Positions 52,031-60,765 of a stretch of DNA of 64,000 nucleotides are shown here, piece by piece (within the stretch, counting starts at the first letter, position 1; each line of letters opens with the position of its first letter). Position numbers and translations under genes: made by a program. The notes under the pieces are model-generated. The model was not told the DNA's origin. It saw only the letters and a list, made by a program, of their open reading frames with translations, and did not search any database. This DNA is from Paenibacillus marchantiae (GTDB taxonomy: Bacteria > Bacillota > Bacilli > Paenibacillales > Paenibacillaceae). Location: positions 1,674,001 to 1,738,000 of the forward strand of contig NZ_CP118270.1 of the NCBI RefSeq assembly GCF_028771845.1, written 5' to 3'.

Positions 52031-52651
52031 ATGACAAATCAAAAATCGATCTCAGGTTCTGTGAAATCCAAAAGTTCAAATCCGGTTAATCGGACCAAGG
52101 CAGTCGAAGTTGCTGCTCAGTTATTTTTGCGTCAGGGATACAGCTATGTCAGCATGGATGAGGTCGTGCGGGCAAGCGGGGTATCCAAATCGAATATCTA
52201 TTACCATTTCAAAAACAAGGAGGAATTGCTCCAGTCCGTGGTGCAGTACTGGATTGCCCAGTATGAATCGGAGCTCTACCTGCTGCTCAGTCAGCGTGAA
52301 CGAGAGGTTACAGAACGGATCTATTCGTTCATGGCGTTACTGTCCGCAGGCATGGAAGGGCGGGATTATAAAGGAAGTTGTCCGTTTATTACATTGTATA
52401 TGCAGACACCAGCCAGCGCACCCGAAGTGAAAGAAAGTATAGCCCGTTTCTTCCGTGAGCTGCAGCCGATGATGGAAAAGCTGTTGCAGCAAGGGGTGGA
52501 TCGTGGCGAATTTCGTAAAGGGATTGAGCCTGGACCCGCGGCTGCATTATTTATCGCTGCATTCGAGGGTTCACTTGTACTCGCGGAGACTGCGCGTGAT
52601 ATAGGGATTATTGAACAATCAGCACGTACATTTTGTCAGATGCTTCGGTAA
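52031..52651 (+). CDS. TetR/AcrR-family regulator, probably leaderless
   Basis: 206 residues. N-terminal helix-turn-helix (about 20-65): KAVEVAAQLFLRQGYSYVSM, DEVVRASGVSKSNIYYHFKN. C-terminal ligand domain resembles TetR_C_39 types. There is no SD; the start coincides with the predicted transcription start. Its operator TAGTACTATATAGT[A/T]CTA occurs both at its own promoter and before the next gene, implying autoregulation and control of the SDR-hydrolase. Confidence 0.9.
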   Translation: MTNQKSISGSVKSKSSNPVNRTKAVEVAAQLFLRQGYSYVSMDEVVRASGVSKSNIYYHFKNKEELLQSVVQYWIAQYESELYLLLSQREREVTERIYSFMALLSAGMEGRDYKGSCPFITLYMQTPASAPEVKESIARFFRELQPMMEKLLQQGVDRGEFRKGIEPGPAAALFIAAFEGSLVLAETARDIGIIEQSARTFCQMLR

Positions 52652-52667
52652 ACGAAGCTCTTTTTTT
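52642..52667 (+). terminator. Intrinsic terminator overlapping the tetR stop
   Basis: GCTTCG-gtaaa-CGAAGC, then TCTTTTTTT. The TAA stop lies in the loop. Confidence 0.85.
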
Positions 52668-52676
52668 AAATATTAC

Positions 52677-52694
52677 TAGTACTATATAGTACTA
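52677..52694. promoter_or_regulatory. Second TetR operator (perfect 18-bp palindrome)
   Basis: TAGTACTATATAGTACTA, identical to the site at 52010-52027 except for one base. It embeds TATAGT as a possible -10 for the downstream SDR-hydrolase gene, 35 bp before its start. Confidence 0.8.
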
Positions 52695-52728
52695 AAATAA
52701 ATAGGGATAAAAGGGAGAGAGATTAGAA

Positions 52729-54735
52729 ATGAGTATACATAATTCATCATTATCAAATGCAGAACGTAAGACTGACCTCAATCCAGCTATGAACAACATG
52801 GCGACTGAATCAACGACTATTTTGATGACAGGCAGTACCGGATTTATAGGCAAGGAGGCAGTGAAACAACTTGGAGACAGTGAAGCGCAGTTATTACTGC
52901 TTGTACGCTCTGAATCCAAAGCGAGGATGGTTCTGAATGCATATGGAGTAACGGATTTCAGCCGAATAACGTATATTCAGGGGGATTTGTCAGCTCCAGG
53001 CCTCGGTCTGACCAAAGCTGATCGTGAGCGTGCTCATCAGGCCAATATCATAATTCATGCAGGTGGGACGATGGATGTCACATTGCCACCGAAGGTGGCA
53101 GAACAGATTTTTATGAATGGAGCAAGAGGCATGGCCGAACTGGCCGAAGAAATCCAGCGTACACACGGATTGAGGCACTTTATCCACGTGGTTGGTTTTA
53201 TGAGTCCCTATGGAAGGAAGGATTCTCCGCCCATATCTTCAACGAATGAAGATGTTGGGGATAAGTCGAGCGGGCAGAAGTCATTGATTAGCAAAGCCTT
53301 CCATTCGGAAAGTGCTTATGAACATATGAAATTCGAAGCCGATCGTTATATTCGACAGCATGCAGAACAACATTCGTATGTCTTATCTGTTGTAAACCCG
53401 AGTACAATCGTGGGTCCATATCCCACTGGAGCAACCGAACAAACGGGCGGAATTGGCATGATGATACAGGCGATGAGAAGGCGTAGAATGCCGATGATTC
53501 CCGGTGGTCTACAGCACTGGCTGCCCCTCGTATCCAATGACGTGGTTGCACAGACCCTTGTTTTCCTGACTCAGGACAGCAATCCATCCGGCGGCACATA
53601 TCCCCTGTTGTCCAGAAAAGCGGACAGTCCGGATATGAAGGAAATGATTCGGTTACTAGCGGCGGAGTTGGATGTATCTGCACCTCGATGGTCAGTACCC
53701 CTGCCCATGATCCATGCAGCGATGAAGGCTGGTGGCACAAAGATTAGCGGAATACCGCCCGAATCAATCGCGTTTATTACCAAACAGGAGTTTGAAGTGC
53801 AGCAAACGGAGCGGTTGTTTCAGCGAATGGGACTAAAATTGCCTGAAGTTAGTGAGTTATTACCTTACGTAACAGCTGATTTGGATTATCGTTTCAGCTA
53901 TCCTGCACAGGAGGATTTGCCTCAGGGTTGGACTCGAACACGTAAGGGAAGTCTTGCGGTGCTGGTCTATGAGGGCAAGGGGGAGCCTTGGGTGATTGTT
54001 CATGGTTTGATGAGCAGTGCTGACGATATGATCCCGCTGGGAGATGCGTTATGGAGTATGACGGGAAACCCGATATGGCTTGTCGATCTTGCCGGATTTG
54101 GGCGTTCTCCGGTTCATCGGAACAAGGTAAGAGGGACGGCCTTCAAAGGGCAGGTCGAAGGGGTGCGAAGTGTGCTGGATGAGATACAAGGTCCGGTCAA
54201 ACTGGTAGGACATTCTGTTGGGGCAGCCATAGCCGCGGCGGTGATGCAGGAGAGTGGACGTGAAAATATTCAGCTTGCCATGCTGCAGCCCGTATGGGGA
54301 GCCTCGAAAGATGGTATGCAGCGCCTAATATCAAGACTCCCGAGAAGAATGCTGCAAGGACTGTTATCTCGGATGTCTCCACAGCAATTGGCTGGGCAGT
54401 TAAAAAGAGCAGAGGCTGCGGGGATCAATCCAACCGTGCTGGAAGGTTATGCGAGGAGATCTTCTTCTGGTATGAAGTCTCCTCGCATCGCAGGAGCGAA
54501 TGCTGATTTGCTCCACTGGATACAGTCCCATCCAAATGATAAAGTGTCACAGACAAGTGCAGATGCGCAGCGCACACTCATGGTTTGGGGGACGAACGAT
54601 AAGGGATACACGCGCCCCGAAAATATCCATTCATCCGTTCAACGTGTGGAACTTCCCTATGGGCATCACTTTCCCCTGTTTCATGTGGAAGAAACAGCTT
54701 CACTGCTTGTGAAATGGCAAATGAAGAGACGGTAA
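52729..54735 (+). CDS. SDR (thioester-reductase-like) fused to an alpha/beta hydrolase
   Basis: 668 residues. Domain 1 (about 20-380): extended SDR with MTGSTGFIGKEAV (about 30-42), IQGDLSAPGLGL, IIHAGGTMDVTLP, and the YxxxK pair in YEHMKFEAD near 190; similar to the reductase domain of thioester or fatty acyl-CoA reductases. Domain 2 (about 400-665): hydrolase with VIVHGLMSSADD, nucleophile in GHSVGAAIAA (about 490), LMVWGTNDKGYTRPENIH and YGHHFPLF supplying Asp and His. The two enzymes in one chain suggest sequential action on an ester or acyl substrate. SD GGGAGAGAG. Confidence 0.88.
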   Translation: MSIHNSSLSNAERKTDLNPAMNNMATESTTILMTGSTGFIGKEAVKQLGDSEAQLLLLVRSESKARMVLNAYGVTDFSRITYIQGDLSAPGLGLTKADRERAHQANIIIHAGGTMDVTLPPKVAEQIFMNGARGMAELAEEIQRTHGLRHFIHVVGFMSPYGRKDSPPISSTNEDVGDKSSGQKSLISKAFHSESAYEHMKFEADRYIRQHAEQHSYVLSVVNPSTIVGPYPTGATEQTGGIGMMIQAMRRRRMPMIPGGLQHWLPLVSNDVVAQTLVFLTQDSNPSGGTYPLLSRKADSPDMKEMIRLLAAELDVSAPRWSVPLPMIHAAMKAGGTKISGIPPESIAFITKQEFEVQQTERLFQRMGLKLPEVSELLPYVTADLDYRFSYPAQEDLPQGWTRTRKGSLAVLVYEGKGEPWVIVHGLMSSADDMIPLGDALWSMTGNPIWLVDLAGFGRSPVHRNKVRGTAFKGQVEGVRSVLDEIQGPVKLVGHSVGAAIAAAVMQESGRENIQLAMLQPVWGASKDGMQRLISRLPRRMLQGLLSRMSPQQLAGQLKRAEAAGINPTVLEGYARRSSSGMKSPRIAGANADLLHWIQSHPNDKVSQTSADAQRTLMVWGTNDKGYTRPENIHSSVQRVELPYGHHFPLFHVEETASLLVKWQMKRR

Positions 54736-54936
54736 GCGAAGAAATGAAGTGTGCATTCCCTAAATTACAAAATATTCAGGTAGCTCGATAATAAAATGTT
54801 AAATTATATTACACATACAGTTAGATAAACGGAATGAAAACGTTATTTTCACTCCCATTTATACTTGTCGCACAATAAAACGATGCTCATTTTGGCAAGG
54901 CAGTACATTGTGACCCTCTTCTGAACTGCGATAGAC

Positions 54937-54952
54937 TTGATTTCAAGATCAA
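54937..54952. promoter_or_regulatory. Inverted repeat before the DUF1177 operon
   Basis: TTGAT-TTCAAG-ATCAA, 24 bp before the SD-linked start at 54976. Possible operator. No clear SigA promoter is seen in the 240-bp gap. Confidence 0.35.
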
Positions 54953-54975
54953 CAGCTAAGAGGAGGATGTGTACG

Positions 54976-55926
54976 ATGCCACTTCAAAAAACGTTATTGG
55001 CACTGGACGCGCTGGACAGCGCTTATGTAAATGGTGAAAGTGTAAAGCAACTATTTGTTCAATATCCACAAGTTTCCGTTGAAGTGCTGACCGTACAAGG
55101 GGAAAAGGGAAGTACGGATTTTGTTAAAATCATCATCCCTGGTACAAACGGCAAGTTGTCAGGAGGGCAGGCCCCGACCATGGGGATTGTCGGACGACTG
55201 GGTGGAATCGGCGCCCGTCCAACACGCATTGGACTCGTTTCGGATGCAGATGGCGCCGTCGCTGCTGTCGCAGCAGGACTGAAACTCGCCGATATGCAGA
55301 CCAAGGGTGATTCGCTCAAAGGTGATGTCATTGTGACTACGCATATCTGTCCGGATGCCCCGACTCTTCCGCATGAACCGGTGGATTTTATGGACTCTCC
55401 GGTCGACATTTTGCAGATGAACGAACATGAGGTTCTGCCAGAGATGGAAGCTATTTTGTCCATTGATACAACCAAAGGAAACCGGGTGATTAACCATAAA
55501 GGCATCGCTATTTCGCCCACGGTGAAAGAGGGATATATTTTACGGGTGAGCGATGATTTGCTCCGAATTATGGAGATGACCACAGGGCAGCTGCCTGTGA
55601 CTTTCCCGATTACGACGCAGGATATTACGCCATATGGCAATGACTTATACCATATTAATTCCATTTTACAGCCAGCTGTGGCTACACATGCACCTGTTGT
55701 AGGCGTAGCCGTAACCGCTCAATCTGCAGTTCCGGGATGCGGCACAGGAGCGAGCCATGAGGTTGATATTGCAAGCGCAGTTCGTTTGGTCGTGGAGACA
55801 GCCAAGGAATTCACGAATGGCACCTGTTCTTTCTACAATGTGGAGGAATATAACCTGATTACTCGTCTGTATGGATCAATGAAAGTACTTCAGACACCAG
55901 GGATCCAGGCAGCTCCGTCTGCATAG
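54976..55926 (+). CDS. DUF1177-family protein
   Basis: 316 residues from ATG 54976 (GAGGAGG 9 nt upstream). Recognisable DUF1177 text: GGQAPTMGIVGRLGGIGARP (about 60-80), LVSDADGAVAAVAAGLKLAD, VTTHICPDAPTLPHEPVDFM (about 117-136), and QSAVPGCGTGASHEVDIASA (about 246-266). No signal peptide. Function unknown; the conserved His, Cys and Asp suggest a hydrolase-like fold, but that is a guess. First of a run of five same-strand genes. Confidence 0.8.
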   Translation: MPLQKTLLALDALDSAYVNGESVKQLFVQYPQVSVEVLTVQGEKGSTDFVKIIIPGTNGKLSGGQAPTMGIVGRLGGIGARPTRIGLVSDADGAVAAVAAGLKLADMQTKGDSLKGDVIVTTHICPDAPTLPHEPVDFMDSPVDILQMNEHEVLPEMEAILSIDTTKGNRVINHKGIAISPTVKEGYILRVSDDLLRIMEMTTGQLPVTFPITTQDITPYGNDLYHINSILQPAVATHAPVVGVAVTAQSAVPGCGTGASHEVDIASAVRLVVETAKEFTNGTCSFYNVEEYNLITRLYGSMKVLQTPGIQAAPSA

Positions 55927-56022
55927 TTTAGTCGAGAAGGTCACGGTTGAAGCGGCAGTTAAAAATAATGCTGTGGACATACGTGTCTTCTACAGCCGAT
56001 CTGATATGTAGGAGGCTATAAC

Positions 56023-56694
56023 ATGACCAAGCAGCTAGGCATGATTACGATTGGACAAGCTCCACGAACCGATGTTGCGCCTGTCTTAGAAAAGTACCTG
56101 GAGGGGCGGGCGGAACTCCTTCAGGTCGGGGTGCTGGACGGACTGTCGGCAACTCAGATCGCTGCGCTGGCCCCGGAACCGGGTGAATATGTGTTGACTT
56201 CCCGTCTGCAGGATGGCAGTGCAGCTATCGTATCCCGTGAAAAAATCAGACCGATGCTGAATCAAAAGATTCGTGAATTCGAAGCCATGGGTGTCCCCAA
56301 TATTCTGCTGCTGTGCACAGGTTCCTTTCCGGGTCTGCGTTCAGCTAAAGTGCACCTCATTGAGCCTGACCGCATTATTCCTCCAGCCGTACAGGCCATG
56401 GCCGATGGCCGCCGTCTGGGGCTTATTGGACCTTTGGCAGAGCAAGCGGGACAGCTTGATTTGAAGTTTTCCTCTTTGGTCCAGCCTGCGTTTGCCGCTG
56501 CTTCTCCTTATACATCCGGCGAGTCTGAGTTCCGGCAGGCGACGGAATCATTAAAGGGGCGTGTTGAACTCATTTTACTGGATTGCATGGGGTATGATGA
56601 GCGCCACCGTCAATGGGTTGCCAATGCCAGCGCAGGAATCCCGGTCATTTTGTCGAATGCTCTAATGGGTAAACTAGTAGCGGAAATGGTCTGA
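56023..56694 (+). CDS. aroM: AroM-family protein
   Basis: 223 residues. Opening MITIGQAPRTDVAPVLEKYL and LDCMGYDERHR near the C-terminus are the AroM hallmarks; the Asp/Glu-racemase-like architecture has Cys in LLLCTGSFPGL (about 90-100) and LDCMGY. Neither the reaction nor the substrate is known. SD GGAGG. 97 bp after DUF1177; 20 bp before the aminopeptidase-like gene. Confidence 0.88.
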   Translation: MTKQLGMITIGQAPRTDVAPVLEKYLEGRAELLQVGVLDGLSATQIAALAPEPGEYVLTSRLQDGSAAIVSREKIRPMLNQKIREFEAMGVPNILLLCTGSFPGLRSAKVHLIEPDRIIPPAVQAMADGRRLGLIGPLAEQAGQLDLKFSSLVQPAFAAASPYTSGESEFRQATESLKGRVELILLDCMGYDERHRQWVANASAGIPVILSNALMGKLVAEMV

Positions 56695-56713
56695 CACAGG
56701 AGGAGACGAACAA

Positions 56714-57664
56714 ATGAACCAGCAACGAATTGACGTCAGTAAAAATGTTTTGGTGGAATGCCTTGGACTTCGCAGTGGTGAGACACTGGCTGTCGTAGCG
56801 GATGATGCCAAGAGAGAACTGGCCGAATCCATATATGAGGCAGGCAAGGCATTGGGAGCAGATGCGGTGCTTATGGTGATGAAGGAACGGAGCAAATCCG
56901 GTGAAGAGCCGCCTGCGCCGATTGCCGAAGCGATGAAGCGTGCAGATGTCGCGGTATGCGTAACCCGTTATTCACTAACCCATACGCAGGCGCGTAAACA
57001 GGCGGCAGCTGCGGGAACTAGGGTAGCTACGATGCCGGGCATGACGGATGATATGTTCATGAACGGTGCCATTACCGCAGAATATCCCAAAGTGAAGGCT
57101 TTGACAGATAAGGTTACGGCCATGCTGAGTGCGGGGAGAAGTGTCCGTATCGAGAAAGATGGACACCAGCTGTCGTTCTCCATTCAGGGACGTAATGGCG
57201 TGCCAAGCACAGGTATGTACCTCAATCCAGGTGAATCCGGCAATTTGCCCTCCGGTGAAGCGTACATCGCCCCCGTTGAAGGTATTGGAGAAGGTGAAAT
57301 CCTGGTGGATGGCTCAATTGCAGGAATAGGTGCGATCGGTGAACCTGTTCTATTGACGGTTAGAGAGGGCCGCCTTGTTACGGCAACTGGCGCTGAAGGA
57401 GACAAGCTGTTATCCATGCTGGGCGAAGGTGATGGTCGAATTCTTGGCGAGTTCGGCATTGGCACCAATGACAAGGCTCGAATTACAGGTGTTGTCCTGG
57501 AGGACGAGAAAGTCTACGGTACGATTCATGTTGCTTTTGGAAGTAACAATACCTTCGGTGGCACAGTCGCAGCAGGTGTTCACATTGATGCCGTTGTGCA
57601 GAAGCCGGATGTGTACATTGATGATGTGTTGATTATGCGTCAGGGAGAGCTGCTCGATCAATAA
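56714..57664 (+). CDS. Aminopeptidase-like protein (M29/AmpS-related, COG2309 type)
   Basis: 316 residues. N-terminal Rossmann-like region (VVADDAKRELAESIYEAGKA), then FSIQGRNGVPSTGMYLNPGE (about 155-174), LPSGEAYIAPVEGIGEGEIL (about 178-197), IGEFGIGTND and HVAFGSNNTFGGTVAAGVHI (about 274-293) with the metal ligands (Glu, His) typical of the M29 clan. Probably a cytoplasmic metallopeptidase or related hydrolase. SD GGAGGAG. Follows AroM. Confidence 0.82.
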   Translation: MNQQRIDVSKNVLVECLGLRSGETLAVVADDAKRELAESIYEAGKALGADAVLMVMKERSKSGEEPPAPIAEAMKRADVAVCVTRYSLTHTQARKQAAAAGTRVATMPGMTDDMFMNGAITAEYPKVKALTDKVTAMLSAGRSVRIEKDGHQLSFSIQGRNGVPSTGMYLNPGESGNLPSGEAYIAPVEGIGEGEILVDGSIAGIGAIGEPVLLTVREGRLVTATGAEGDKLLSMLGEGDGRILGEFGIGTNDKARITGVVLEDEKVYGTIHVAFGSNNTFGGTVAAGVHIDAVVQKPDVYIDDVLIMRQGELLDQ

Positions 57665-57729
57665 TAGAGCAGAATATTCAAGGGATAACCTTGTGGATCA
57701 AAAAAAGGGAATGAGAGCGTATGCACAAT

Positions 57730-57944
57730 ATATCCACAGTGGGGACCAATGCGTAAATTACGCGGTAGATTTAGCGACAAATACACAACATATTCACAAT
57801 ATATAAAGAGATATCCACATAATTGGGGGTAACTATCAACAGTTTGTGGGTAACATATACACAAGATATCCACAGCCTGGGGAGGAATGCCGATGTTGGG
57901 TCTTATCAGAGTGATTACACTTCATCATGAAGAAGATATCCACA
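57730..57944. promoter_or_regulatory. Cluster of DnaA-box-like ATATCCACA repeats
   Basis: ATATCCACA at 57730, 57811, 57866 and 57936 (the last in the next gene). Variants are ATATTCACA (57790), ATATACACA (57855) and TGTGGGTAA (57845, minus strand). All are one or two bases from the DnaA box TTATCCACA. The 220-bp gap before the racemase gene is made mostly of these. Confidence 0.5.
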
Positions 57945-58525
57945 GACACGGGGCATTGATTGAAGGACGTTATGGCATTCAGGTTCGGAGTCGCTGCATT
58001 CCCGATCAACCGCTGGGGGTATATGATCAGGCCACAGAGCTTGAATCGATTCCCAAAATTGTGGATCTGGCACGAAAACTGGAACAGGAAGGCTGTACCT
58101 CTATCGGTATCAGTTGTGCAGCCGATCCGGCTCTTGCAGACATGCGTGCCGCTGTTCACATCCCCGTCTATGGTGCTGGCTCATGTGCTGCACATCTTGC
58201 GCTCACATCAGCGGCGCGTGTTGGTGTATTGACCATCCTGGAGGAAGTGCCCTTGCTGATCCGAGGAATACTAGGTGATGCTTATATCGGGATGGAGCGT
58301 CCTGAAGGTGTGGTAACCACGCTGGATCTCAACACGTCTCAGGGGCGAATCGCGGCTATGGAAGCGGCCAGAAGACTCAAGGCGAAGGGCGCCGAGTCCA
58401 TCGTTCTTGCGTGTACTGGTTTTGCAACGATGGGTTTCGCCGTGGAAGTGGAAAAAGAACTGCATATCCGGGCGCTTGACCCGATCTATTCATTGGGAGC
58501 AGCCGTGTCTGCGTTGAATATCTGA
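57893..58525 (+). CDS. Asp/Glu/hydantoin racemase-family protein
   Basis: 210 residues from ATG 57893 (GGGGAGG 7 nt upstream; the ATG at 57887 touches the SD). Two-domain racemase fold with paired catalytic Cys: GISCAADPALADMR (about 73-86) and VLACTGFATMG (about 172-182); also GAGSCAAHLALTSAARVGVL. Likely racemises a hydantoin or amino acid derivative. It follows the aminopeptidase-like gene by 228 bp filled with DnaA-box-like repeats. Confidence 0.86.
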   Translation: MLGLIRVITLHHEEDIHRHGALIEGRYGIQVRSRCIPDQPLGVYDQATELESIPKIVDLARKLEQEGCTSIGISCAADPALADMRAAVHIPVYGAGSCAAHLALTSAARVGVLTILEEVPLLIRGILGDAYIGMERPEGVVTTLDLNTSQGRIAAMEAARRLKAKGAESIVLACTGFATMGFAVEVEKELHIRALDPIYSLGAAVSALNI

Positions 58526-58583
58526 TCTATGGAATGCCGAGTGTGGGTATTGGATGATTTTATATTTGGGTTAATTTGATTTT

Positions 58584-58622
58584 GACGCCGATGCAGTGTG
58601 GATAACTGCATCGGCGTTATTT
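58584..58622 (+). terminator. Terminator-like hairpin with DnaA-box loop
   Basis: GACGCCGATGCAG (58584-58596) pairs with CTGCATCGGCGTT (58606-58618); the loop is exactly TGTGGATAA (58597-58605), a perfect DnaA box on the minus strand. Only a short, broken T-tract follows. Confidence 0.65.
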
Positions 58623-58838
58623 GTGTTGGATAAGGTTATCGGGGCTCTTGGAATAGCATGGCGCAGGTGTGCTAGGATCATGGGCATAATTTTTTCTGTT
58701 TTCTGATGTGAAGCGATAAAGTGATGAATTTATTTTCCGTGCCATCAACTTCTACTAACAACGTACTATTATTGCTGTAATTTATAGAATCAATATATAT
58801 CATACGTATATCACAGAAATTCCCGTTTTTTTTGATTA

Positions 58839-58857
58839 GATAGTCTGGTAAACTATC
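58839..58857. promoter_or_regulatory. Inverted repeat before the PucR-family gene
   Basis: GATAGT-ctggtaa-ACTATC, within a TTGATT (58833)/TATCCA promoter-like region, about 64 bp before the TTG start. Possible autoregulatory operator. Confidence 0.4.
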
Positions 58858-58920
58858 CAAAAAAATTAGATACAGTATGCAAAAATGATTTGCAAATCTG
58901 GCTCAGGGTGGTCGATAGGC

Positions 58921-60453
58921 TTGAAAACGACAGGTATAACACTAAAAGAACTGTTGAATATTCCTATACTCAGCAAGGCCAAAGTCATTAGTGGGCACCA
59001 AGGATTGGATCGGGTTGTACGGTTCGTGGATATTATGGAGGTGCCGGATCTGCAAGGATGGTTGCGAGAAGGCATGCTTATGCTGACGACAGCCTATTCG
59101 ATTCGTGATAATCCCGGCTTGCTCGGAGAACTAATCTATACGCTTAATGAAGCAGGGGCGGCTGCTTTGGCCATCAAGCCTGCGCGTTTTCTCAAAGAAA
59201 TCCCGAAAGAAGCCGTTGCAGCCAGTAATGACTGTGGTCTGCCCATCATTGAAATTCCTCCGGAGATACCCTACATGGATATTACGCAACCTGTTATGGA
59301 ATTGGTACTGGATCGACAGGCCGCACTTCTCCGCAGGTCAGAGGAAGTATATCGGACACTGATGACAATGGTACTTGAAAACAGCGGAATTCAGGCGGTG
59401 GGGGACAATGTCGCCGAGCTGCTTCAGGCACCTGTGGGTGTTATCGACAATGCTGGTCAGATAATTGTGTCTTCACCGCCGGATTATGACTGGAAAGAAG
59501 CGGTGGACCCACTCGTATGGGAGATAAATCTGGATCGGCGGAAGGTTGCCCGACTGCTGGTGGACAAGGACTCCCTGGATGAAATGGAACAAGTCGGCAT
59601 TGAGCAAGCCAGATTAGTATTATCCCTGGAATTGATGAGAAACAAGGTGGCGGAAGATACCGAATTACGTCTTCGAGGCAATTTCATTGACGAACTGCTG
59701 ACACCGCCTCTGCTGTTGCCACATGAAGCCGAATCAAGAGGCCGCAAGCTTGGCATGAATCCGGAGCATTTATGGGAAGTAGCTGTGATGGAAGGGGAGA
59801 CTGCTCCGGATGAAGACCTATTGACCGAATTGCTTGGTCAGGAGGCCAGAAAACGGAGGGTAGCGCCTCATATTGAGTTTCGGACCAACAGGGCAGTGCT
59901 CTTCTTGCCAACACCGGAGTCCCGGGATACGGCATGGAAGGATGACGTTCAATCCTGGTCTGATACGATTGGGCTATGGCTCGAAGATCCGGCTAACAAG
60001 CTTGGACAATTCAGGACAGGCGTAGGCACCCAGGTTCCACTTTGGAATATGCATCAAAGCTATGGCGAGGCCAGAAATGCACTGCTGGTATCCTCCCGCT
60101 TGTCGGGTGGGCGTACAACCCGGTTTGAGGATGTGGAGGTATATCATTTGTTGAGCGAAACGGCGAATGAACCAGGTTTTGCGGCATTGTTTGAGCGGAA
60201 ACTGGGGAAATTGCGTGCTTATGATGATGAACACAGTGGGGATTTGCTGCGTACGTTTTTTTATTATCTGGAGAGCCGGGGCAGCTTGATCGAGACAGCA
60301 AATCGCCTCTATATTCACCGGAATTCCGTGAAATACCGACTGGAGCGAATACGGGATATTACGGGCTTCGACCTGAATCATCCGCGTGAACAATTTGTCT
60401 GTCATCTGTGTCTTGTGTACTACTACATGAAGCAGGATAAACAAGAGGTGTAG
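58921..60453 (+). CDS. PucR/CdaR-family transcriptional regulator
   Basis: 510 residues from TTG at 58921 (AGGGTGG 9 nt upstream); the ATG at 58885 has no SD. N-terminal PucR domain (about 5-125: TLKELLNIPILSKAKVISGH, VDIMEVPDLQGWLREGMLML). GGDEF-like CdaR central region (about 270-400). C-terminal PucR helix-turn-helix (about 445-505: RTFFYYLESRGSLIETANRL, YIHRNSVKYRLERI). PucR proteins activate purine or amino acid catabolism. Position between the enzymes and the peptide ABC genes suggests it controls both. Confidence 0.9.
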   Translation: MKTTGITLKELLNIPILSKAKVISGHQGLDRVVRFVDIMEVPDLQGWLREGMLMLTTAYSIRDNPGLLGELIYTLNEAGAAALAIKPARFLKEIPKEAVAASNDCGLPIIEIPPEIPYMDITQPVMELVLDRQAALLRRSEEVYRTLMTMVLENSGIQAVGDNVAELLQAPVGVIDNAGQIIVSSPPDYDWKEAVDPLVWEINLDRRKVARLLVDKDSLDEMEQVGIEQARLVLSLELMRNKVAEDTELRLRGNFIDELLTPPLLLPHEAESRGRKLGMNPEHLWEVAVMEGETAPDEDLLTELLGQEARKRRVAPHIEFRTNRAVLFLPTPESRDTAWKDDVQSWSDTIGLWLEDPANKLGQFRTGVGTQVPLWNMHQSYGEARNALLVSSRLSGGRTTRFEDVEVYHLLSETANEPGFAALFERKLGKLRAYDDEHSGDLLRTFFYYLESRGSLIETANRLYIHRNSVKYRLERIRDITGFDLNHPREQFVCHLCLVYYYMKQDKQEV

Positions 60454-60580
60454 GTCCTGCCAATCGGATACTCTCTTCTACAGCAAAATCAACAAAGGAT
60501 GATATGGTAGATATAGGTCGAAAAATAGCGAACTATGTCTTAGGGTGTGATTTAACATGACATAAATAGGAGACATTAGT

Positions 60581-60612
60581 GCACAATCGACAAACGGTTG
60601 TGCTTTTTTTTA
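60581..60612 (+). terminator. Intrinsic terminator of the PucR gene
   Basis: GCACAATCG-acaaa-CGGTTGTGC followed by T8. Confidence 0.9.
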
Positions 60613-60765
60613 GCTAAAAGGGACGTAGTTCGACGCTCGGATTCTAGGTAAAATAAGCACAATTACAAAGAAGAGACGGATAATCAGACAAGTTTTCAAG
60701 ACTGGGCCGTCCACAGAGAACCGTAAAACAGCAAGTGAGACATCAGAGTTAAAGGGGTTGATTGA

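Noticed and set aside
58678..58860. 60-codon minus-strand ORF upstream of the PucR gene
   Set aside because: TTG start without an SD, overlapping the inverted repeat of the divergent promoter. The sequence is not absurd but cannot be supported.
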